Below are positions 33,320 to 38,279 of a stretch of DNA of 38,279 bases, piece after piece; position 1 is the stretch's first letter; each line of letters begins with the position of its first letter. A program made the position numbers and the translations under genes. The notes beneath the pieces were generated by a model. It ran no database searches. It was not told the origin of the DNA and was given only the letters and a program-made list of their open reading frames with translations. Origin of the DNA: Chloroflexota bacterium (GTDB lineage Bacteria; Chloroflexota; Anaerolineae; Anaerolineales; Anaerolineaceae); contig JAAYZW010000022.1 of the NCBI GenBank assembly GCA_012514645.1, positions 1-38,279 on the forward strand, given 5' to 3'.

Positions 33320-35764
33320 ATTCACCATCATTGTTTCATATGCACTGTTCACATCTTCGGAAGGTTTGTCAAGGCTTGCAGGGACAACGTTTTCATAGAG
33401 CGCCAATAACTGGCTTCGTGTGAAGGTGTGGGCGATATCGAAGATTATTATGGGGTCAGCCAGGATATCCGGGAGCCTGCGCATAAATTGCTGCTTTGCC
33501 AGGGAGGGCAATTGCGCCGAGCGAATGAACCTGCCTATGCGCTCGACTGGCGTGGAGGTGAAACGGTCGATGGTTACACCTTCAAGCGTTATTTCAAAGT
33601 CTACGGTGTTTGCGCAGGTTATCCCTGAGAGCGCCAGCGTTTTGCTGACCGGGTTATAAACAGATTCTATCGCGATCGCGGTGTTGTCAGCGGTTACCTG
33701 GATGGCTTTTGGTTGGGTGATGCCAATGATTTCGAATTGCCAGGTTCGTTCTGCAGGCAACTTGTCTGTGAAGTCACCGTGCGTGGCATGCTTTCTAATT
33801 TGGAGCGTGCCGTTTTGCAGCTTTTGGGTTAGTAAAGTGTGGCAAAATTTGCCGTCAAGGTATGACTGCCCTTCGCCGGCATCTTCGTATAGTTCATATT
33901 GACCTTGCTGCCCGGCGAAAAGCTTAACTTTGAAGCTTGTCGGTAGATCGACACCATTGGAAGATTTATCGGCATCCAGGGGGATGATGGTGCCTTCTTG
34001 AACAAAGACCGGGATATCCGTTTGATCGCAATACAGGCTGTACCAGGCGCCGCCCTCGAAAGTCTCATGGGTAAAGATATTGGTCCAGATGCCTTCCGGC
34101 AGCCAGACGACCTTGCGTGCGAAGCCAGTCTCCTGGTTGGTTGGACTTGTGACCGGGGCAACCAGCAGCTTCTGACCAAAGAAATATTGCCCCGGCGAGG
34201 CATAGGCTTCTTCCTTGTCGGGATAAGCATAGTACATCGGCAGAATCAGCGGCTCACCAGTGCGGGCGTTGCGCTCGTTGGCTGTGTAGATGAAAGGAAT
34301 TAGCTGCCGGCGCAGCTGCATGGCTGACCGCGTCAATTGGAAGATGTCGAGACCACAACTCCAGGGCAAACGATCGATGTATTCATTGTTGGTTGAATGC
34401 AGCCTGAAGATTGGGCTGAAAATGCCAAATTGCACCCAACGCAGAAATAGTTCGGGCTCTTCGACCCCTTCGCAGTGCCCACCGATGTCGTGGCTCCACC
34501 AGCCATAAGCGACATTGGAGGCAGTAGTGGTCATGTGGGGCTGGAAATGCAGGGTCGACCAATCGACCACGGTGTCACCGGAAAAGCCGATTGGGTAACG
34601 CTGACCACCCAACCCGGGCCAACGCGAGAAGATGAACGGACGTTTCTCTTGAGTTTTGCCCTGGTCATAAAAGTGAAGGTGATTCAGCCAGAAGAGTGGG
34701 TCAAGCCCATCGATTTTGGATCGGCTGCCTTGCTGCCAGTCCAGCCACCAAAAGTCGACACCTTGCTGCTCAAGCGGGTGGTGGAGAACTTCGAAGTATG
34801 CCTGGGCAAAACGAGGATCAGCGATATCGAAGTGGATCGGGGTGCCCATAGCTGGGTCGAATCCCATGCGAGCAGCCATCTGGGCGTAGCGGTCTTCATG
34901 GTTGTGCACCCCTTCAGCAGGGTGCAAGTTGAGAGCAGTTTTCAGGTTTAGCTTGTGCAGACCAGCGATGAAATTTTCGGGGTTTGGGAAGAGCTTGCGA
35001 TTCCAGGAATATCCTGTCCAACCAGAGGAAGCGTTGTCCGTTTCGGTTTTGTGCCAATCCATATCGACAATGCAGACTGAGAGCGGCACTTTTTGCTGCT
35101 CGAACTGATCCATTAGCGCGGTCAGTTCGTCCGCCGAATATGCCCAATAGCGGCTCCACCAATTTCCGAGAGACCAGCGCGGAAGCAGGCTTGGCATCCC
35201 GGAGATTAGCTGGTGGTCCTGGATGGCGGCAAGGTAGTCCTGTCCATAACCATAAAAGTAAAGATCTTTGTATTCAACTGATTTCTCCCGCGAAGCAGGC
35301 CATTGGTTCTGATCCAACACCAGGTTTTTACTGTCATCAAGCAGTGCCCAGCCAGAGCGAGAAACCACTCCCTGACCAAGTGAAACTGGTCCGCGGGTAC
35401 TGTCGAGTGTGCGGATGGTGCCGCCAAGGTTGCTGAAATCAGGGTCGCCGTAACGCCATTGCTGTCCGGTTTTCTTGAGCTCAATCCAGAGATCACGCCA
35501 GTGGAAACGATTGTTTTCATAAAAATGGAGTTTAAGTTCATCGGTTTCGATCGTCAGCCACCCATCTGCGCGGGTGACTGTAAAAGCGGGAACTGGCTGG
35601 CGGCGATACCAATAGGCGAGGCTGGCACGGTCTTCAAAGTGCCCATTGGGGTCAAATTCCATGCGGATCATCCGGTCAGTCAGAACTGTAAAACGAGCCT
35701 GGTCGGAATTAACGATCGCTTCCGGGGCAGCTATAGGATTAAAATGTGGTGCGATTTTGCTCAT
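33296..35764 (-). CDS. Glycoside hydrolase family 31 enzyme
   Basis: An 822-residue retaining alpha-glycosidase with no signal peptide, so probably cytosolic. An N-terminal beta-sandwich (about 1-190) precedes the barrel (PRWSLGNWWSRYWAYS, CIVDMDWHKT). The nucleophile should be D342 in FWWLDWQQG and the acid/base D397 in GFSGDTVVDW. The DWQQG context differs from the usual W.DMNE of alpha-glucosidases, so specificity is open (glucoside, xyloside or another alpha-sugar). After the C-terminal beta domains a helical tail of about 75 residues extends the protein. SD AAAGGA precedes the ATG. Divergent from an MFS transporter that may import its substrate. Confidence 0.9.
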   Translation of the reverse strand: MSKIAPHFNPIAAPEAIVNSDQARFTVLTDRMIRMEFDPNGHFEDRASLAYWYRRQPVPAFTVTRADGWLTIETDELKLHFYENNRFHWRDLWIELKKTGQQWRYGDPDFSNLGGTIRTLDSTRGPVSLGQGVVSRSGWALLDDSKNLVLDQNQWPASREKSVEYKDLYFYGYGQDYLAAIQDHQLISGMPSLLPRWSLGNWWSRYWAYSADELTALMDQFEQQKVPLSVCIVDMDWHKTETDNASSGWTGYSWNRKLFPNPENFIAGLHKLNLKTALNLHPAEGVHNHEDRYAQMAARMGFDPAMGTPIHFDIADPRFAQAYFEVLHHPLEQQGVDFWWLDWQQGSRSKIDGLDPLFWLNHLHFYDQGKTQEKRPFIFSRWPGLGGQRYPIGFSGDTVVDWSTLHFQPHMTTTASNVAYGWWSHDIGGHCEGVEEPELFLRWVQFGIFSPIFRLHSTNNEYIDRLPWSCGLDIFQLTRSAMQLRRQLIPFIYTANERNARTGEPLILPMYYAYPDKEEAYASPGQYFFGQKLLVAPVTSPTNQETGFARKVVWLPEGIWTNIFTHETFEGGAWYSLYCDQTDIPVFVQEGTIIPLDADKSSNGVDLPTSFKVKLFAGQQGQYELYEDAGEGQSYLDGKFCHTLLTQKLQNGTLQIRKHATHGDFTDKLPAERTWQFEIIGITQPKAIQVTADNTAIAIESVYNPVSKTLALSGITCANTVDFEITLEGVTIDRFTSTPVERIGRFIRSAQLPSLAKQQFMRRLPDILADPIIIFDIAHTFTRSQLLALYENVVPASLDKPSEDVNSAYETMMVNLRNLRTG

Positions 35765-35892
35765 ACCAATTCCTTTATGTTTGATTTCACAATTTTACCG
35801 GAATTCGAACCTGGTAATAACGAAATTATCGGATTCGCCCCACTAAGTCAGAATTGCGGGTAGAATCAAACAAAATCTCTGAAGGAAGCCTC

Positions 35893-37239
35893 ATGCAACA
35901 GACGGATCTTCAACCTCCCACTAAAAAGCAAAATAAAGTTAAAAACCTGCTCGCTCTGGCATCTGGTTATTTTGTTGACCAGGGTGAAAACCAGGCAATG
36001 TCTATTTTCAGCCCCGTATTGCGTCAGCTTTGGGGTCTGAGCTTTAGCAATCTTTCGCTGATCACCTTTATTCGCAGCTTGCTCCAGGCGCTGAGCTCTC
36101 CGTTTTGGGGCTACCTGGCTGATAAATATTCTCGCAAAAAGGTGCTCTTTTGGGGTACCGGCTTTTGGGGAATTTGGACGATTGCGGTCGGTTTGACTCA
36201 AAACTTCAGCCAACTGCTGGTTGTGCGGGTGATTTCGGGGATCGGTCTGGGCTGCCTGATGCCGGCGACTTTCTCGATCATGGCAGACTCATTCGCGCCA
36301 AAAATTCGCGGGCGCATGCTCGGGTACTTGGAAGCGATCGGCGTGCTCGGCATCATCATTTTTACCGTTGGGCTGGGTCAGCTGGCAACCCCAGAACTTT
36401 GGCGGTGGGGCTTTATTATCCTTGGCGCTGCCAGCATCATTTCGGGCATTATCATCCTGATCTTCGTGGACGAACCGATTCGGGGGCAATCGGAACCTGA
36501 AATGAAGGGAAAACTGACCTTCGAACAGGCAGAACGATTCAAGGTAAATTTTAGCGACCTGCGCAAAGTGTTGGAAATTCCAACCATTCGTATTGCGATT
36601 TTGCAGGGGCTGGCTGGTTCGATGCCCTGGGTAATTATGGGCGGGTTCTTAATCTTGTGGCTGGTCGAAGAACGCGGACTGACCACCCAGCAAGCGCCGC
36701 TGGTTTTTGGCATAATGCTGATAGGGACAGCATTGAGCAACGTTTTAGGCGGTTATATTGGCGATTTGGCAGAACAGAAGAGCCCCAGGTATGGGCGCAC
36801 TTTTATCGGTCAAATCTCGGTAATTTTTGGCATACCACTGACTGTCATCCTGCTGACCGCATCCAATAACTGGAACCTCTGGCAATTGACCGCTTTTTGT
36901 TTTGGTACAGCCCTGCTGATTAGCTGGCCAGGAAAAGGCTCGAAAGAACCGATGATGGCGGCTGTGCTGCCGCCAGAGCTGCGCTCGACCGGTTTCGCGA
37001 TGACAGTCTTTGTTGAGAATGGCTTTGCCGCAATTATCGCGTTAATTTTTGGCTTGATAGCCGACCGCGTCGACCTGACAACGGCAATGCTCTGGACAAT
37101 CCCGGTGCCGTGGATTTTGTGCGCGATCTTTTTCACAGGCTTTTATTTCACTTATCCTAAAGACCGGCAGAAACAACACCTGCTTTTAAAAGAACGCGCA
37201 GAGCAATTTGGGATAGATAGAGATAATAACGGGGGTTAA
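35893..37239 (+). CDS. Major facilitator superfamily transporter
   Basis: A 448-residue membrane protein with about 12 transmembrane segments. MFS marks are GYLADKYSRKKVLFWG between helices 2 and 3, RVISGIGLGCLMPATFSIMADSFAPKIRGRMLG, and a matching GGYIGDLAEQKSPRYGR in the second half. The ATG at 35893 follows AAGGA by 6 bases; an in-frame TTG at 35854 is less likely. It is divergent from the GH31 gene, so a sugar or glycoside substrate is conceivable, but the sequence also resembles organic-anion and sphingolipid-type (Spns) carriers. Confidence 0.88.
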   Translation: MQQTDLQPPTKKQNKVKNLLALASGYFVDQGENQAMSIFSPVLRQLWGLSFSNLSLITFIRSLLQALSSPFWGYLADKYSRKKVLFWGTGFWGIWTIAVGLTQNFSQLLVVRVISGIGLGCLMPATFSIMADSFAPKIRGRMLGYLEAIGVLGIIIFTVGLGQLATPELWRWGFIILGAASIISGIIILIFVDEPIRGQSEPEMKGKLTFEQAERFKVNFSDLRKVLEIPTIRIAILQGLAGSMPWVIMGGFLILWLVEERGLTTQQAPLVFGIMLIGTALSNVLGGYIGDLAEQKSPRYGRTFIGQISVIFGIPLTVILLTASNNWNLWQLTAFCFGTALLISWPGKGSKEPMMAAVLPPELRSTGFAMTVFVENGFAAIIALIFGLIADRVDLTTAMLWTIPVPWILCAIFFTGFYFTYPKDRQKQHLLLKERAEQFGIDRDNNGG

Positions 37240-37271
37240 GCCTGGGATAGGCAGGCTTACGCTGATTATTG

Positions 37272-37300
37272 AAACGGACAAGCTTAGTTTGTCCGTTTTT
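37272..37300 (+). terminator. Rho-independent terminator of the MFS gene
   Basis: A perfect 10-bp stem AAACGGACAA (37272-37281) and TTGTCCGTTT (37289-37298), a 7-base loop and a T-run overlapping the stem end. It lies 33 bases after the stop. Confidence 0.88.
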
Positions 37301-37315
37301 CATTTATGACTGGTT

Positions 37316-37345
37316 AAAAAAGAAACTCCTCGTTCGAGGAGTTTC
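37316..37345 (-). terminator. Rho-independent terminator of tRNA-Asp
   Basis: On the minus strand an inverted repeat GAAACTCCTCG/CGAGGAGTTTC (37335-37345 and 37322-37332) is followed by six Ts (As at 37316-37321). It starts 8 bases beyond the tRNA 3' end. Confidence 0.9.
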
Positions 37346-37352
37346 CTGTGAG

Positions 37353-37426
37353 CGGGAGCGACGGGATTTGAACCCGCGGTCTCGGCCTTGACAGGGCCGC
37401 ATGTTGGACCACTACACCACGCCCCC
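37353..37426 (-). tRNA. tRNA-Asp (anticodon GTC)
   Basis: A 74-base cloverleaf. The acceptor GGGGGCG pairs CGCTCCC with one G-T pair and discriminator G73, as expected for tRNA-Asp. The D stem is GTGT/ACAT, the anticodon stem CGGCC/GGCCG with loop CTGTCAA (anticodon GTC), and the T stem GCGGG/CCCGT with loop TTCAAAT. The 3' CCA is not encoded (CTC follows). Confidence 0.97.
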
Positions 37427-37437
37427 ACAGAAACAAA

Positions 37438-37466
37438 AGTTTATCACGACCATTTAGGTTCGTCAA
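37438..37466 (-). promoter_or_regulatory. Promoter of tRNA-Asp
   Basis: On the minus strand TTGACG (37461-37466), a 17-base spacer and TAAACT (37438-37443), followed about 11 bases later by the tRNA 5' end. Confidence 0.75.
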
Positions 37467-37574
37467 GGAAAAATTGGAAAGAGTTTGTGTGGGGCTCAGC
37501 ACCGTGCGAATGGAGATAAAACAGTCAGAAAGAAAGAGGAAGGCAGCAGTCGCCACGCCGTCCCGGGAACAGCC

Positions 37575-37727
37575 GTAGGGCGAGTTTGGAGGTGCCGCTA
37601 ATCTCATTGACAAGAGTGTGTTGCGCCTCCAATCCGCCAATGGGTGTGTAATTATAGATTCCGGCGGATTGAGGAGGGACAATATCACCGGTATACCAAC
37701 GCCACAACCTCCTCAATCTCGCCCTAC
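37575..37727. repeat. Palindromic structured element, possible non-autonomous repeat
   Basis: The ends are a perfect 10-bp inverted repeat GTAGGGCGAG (37575-37584) and CTCGCCCTAC (37718-37727). The helix resumes inside with GGAGGT (37588-37593) and ACCTCC (37707-37712). A second internal hairpin pairs AATCCGCC (37631-37638) with GGCGGATT (37663-37670) and extends, after a 2-base bulge, with CCTCC and GGAGG. It could be a miniature repeat or a structured RNA; no transposase or target duplication is visible. Confidence 0.6.
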
Positions 37728-38084
37728 AGCTAATACTGACAACATATGGTCTACTTTCCCTGTCTTTCAACCCCGTATAAACCAGCAATTCTCAATGTGA
37801 CCACTGAATTCTTCTCACCTATAATTAATACCCAATATTCGCCTAAGATTTGAGAAAAACGAACGGGTTTTGAATAGGATTTGTTTTTTTCTTTCCATAT
37901 CAAGAATTGCTGAAGACTGCGTTTGTTGTTGGAGATGCATTTTTTAAACTGATATACTTGTTTATGTTACAGGTTACAAGAAAATTGACCATGCCTACCC
38001 AGCACTGGCGGGATATCCTGACACAGCGCATGATTTTTTACGGTGATCGTGTTTCAGTGCCGTTGTGAATGATAAGATAAGAAA

Positions 38085-38279
38085 ATGGGTTTACACAAAA
38101 TATTCAACACAACCAATTTTCTCGACCCACCGCTGCCAATAACCGAAGGAGACAACCCGGTTGACAGCCAGCCAGGAACTGAGCCAACCCCAACTCCGGT
38201 CAAACCTGTTGGTGAGGTCTCATATTACTATGCCGGCAGTCAACGAATCGCCATGAGGATTGGTAATGAAACATATCTC
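38085..38279 (+). CDS. RHS-repeat-like protein, partial (runs off window end)
   Basis: An open frame of 65 codons from ATG 38085 to the last base. After a Pro/Thr linker (QPGTEPTPTPVKPVGEV) comes VSYYYAGSQRIAMRIGNETY, which resembles the YYYA.GQRVAMR segment preceding the DHLGSTS core of RHS/YD-repeat proteins. In full RHS proteins this lies near the C-terminal end of a chain of over 1000 residues, whereas here a stop in the same frame lies at 38073 and no signal peptide or YD repeats precede it. It may therefore be a 5'-truncated or displaced RHS tip. Confidence 0.55.
   Translation, partial: MGLHKIFNTTNFLDPPLPITEGDNPVDSQPGTEPTPTPVKPVGEVSYYYAGSQRIAMRIGNETYL

Larger units (their letters stand above)
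37427..38084. other. Non-coding stretch between tRNA-Asp and the RHS-like frame
   Basis: It contains the tRNA promoter and a palindromic element (37575-37727). From about 37730 on the DNA is A+T-rich with no convincing gene. A 34-codon open frame (37964-38068) has no recognisable motif or SD and is not called. Confidence 0.55.

Noticed and set aside
37353-37426. tRNA-Asp as an integration site for a mobile element
   Set aside because: No integrase and no repeated tRNA 3' end were seen on either side; the tRNA is followed at once by its own terminator.
37964-38068. 34-codon open frame upstream of the RHS-like frame
   Set aside because: No SD, no recognisable motif and A+T-rich surroundings; not distinguishable from chance.

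Overview
The window looks like a chromosomal segment from a member of the phylum Chloroflexota, most likely an uncultured or little-studied Anaerolineae. This is inferred from three things together: a complete F420-0 to F420 module in a bacterium with Gram-positive-like expression signals, a secreted repeat protein ending in the YLPLVLS-type C-terminus common in this phylum, and dispersed intergenic repeats of the TCATTCTGA..GAAGAATCT kind. Base composition is about 50 to 53 percent G+C throughout, and I see no obvious compositional island apart from the A+T-rich right end.

Layout. (1) 43-4896 is housekeeping: murJ on the plus strand faces a minus-strand set rplI, then a rodZ-like gene with two HTH domains, then rimO. 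(2) 5403-23433 is one long plus-strand run of 16 genes with very short gaps or stop/start overlaps, so probably a single operon of about 18 kb. Its order is methylmalonyl-CoA mutase large subunit, methylmalonyl-CoA epimerase, ssnA-type aminohydrolase, F420:NADP oxidoreductase (npdG), cofE, cofD, cofC, a luciferase-like F420/flavin oxidoreductase, a hotdog thioesterase, a ygfM-like FAD-subunit homologue, an xdhD-like [2Fe-2S]-Mo fusion, a CBS-containing family II pyrophosphatase, xdhC, an FAD-[2Fe-2S] fusion subunit, a second Mo-subunit and mocA. (3) 23725-25653 is a secreted beta-propeller-like repeat protein. (4) 25769-27783 is glmS preceded by a glmS self-cleaving ribozyme. (5) 27879-33319 is a second operon: mrp, ricT/PSP1, PIG-L deacetylase, M20 amidohydrolase, tatC, tatA and a tatA/B paralogue. 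(6) 33296-35764 is a minus-strand GH31 glycosidase, divergent from an MFS transporter (35893-37239). (7) 37353-37426 is tRNA-Asp(GTC) with its own promoter and terminator, followed by a palindromic repeat element and the start of an RHS-like open frame that runs off the window.

The most interesting part is region 2. It merges the conserved SsnA/YgfM/XdhD molybdenum-hydroxylase set, known from E. coli and from selenium-dependent molybdenum hydroxylase loci, with coenzyme F420 synthesis and F420 redox genes, and adds a second, differently built molybdenum hydroxylase together with its maturation factors (XdhC, MocA). Two enzymes of the operon (CofC, MocA) release pyrophosphate and a regulated pyrophosphatase is encoded among them. 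A working reading is an F420-linked pathway that hydroxylates and deaminates an N-heterocycle (purine-like), perhaps ending in CoA intermediates. The substrate cannot be read from the sequence. Fo synthase (CofG/CofH or FbiC) and the B12-binding small subunit of the mutase are not in the window and must lie elsewhere.
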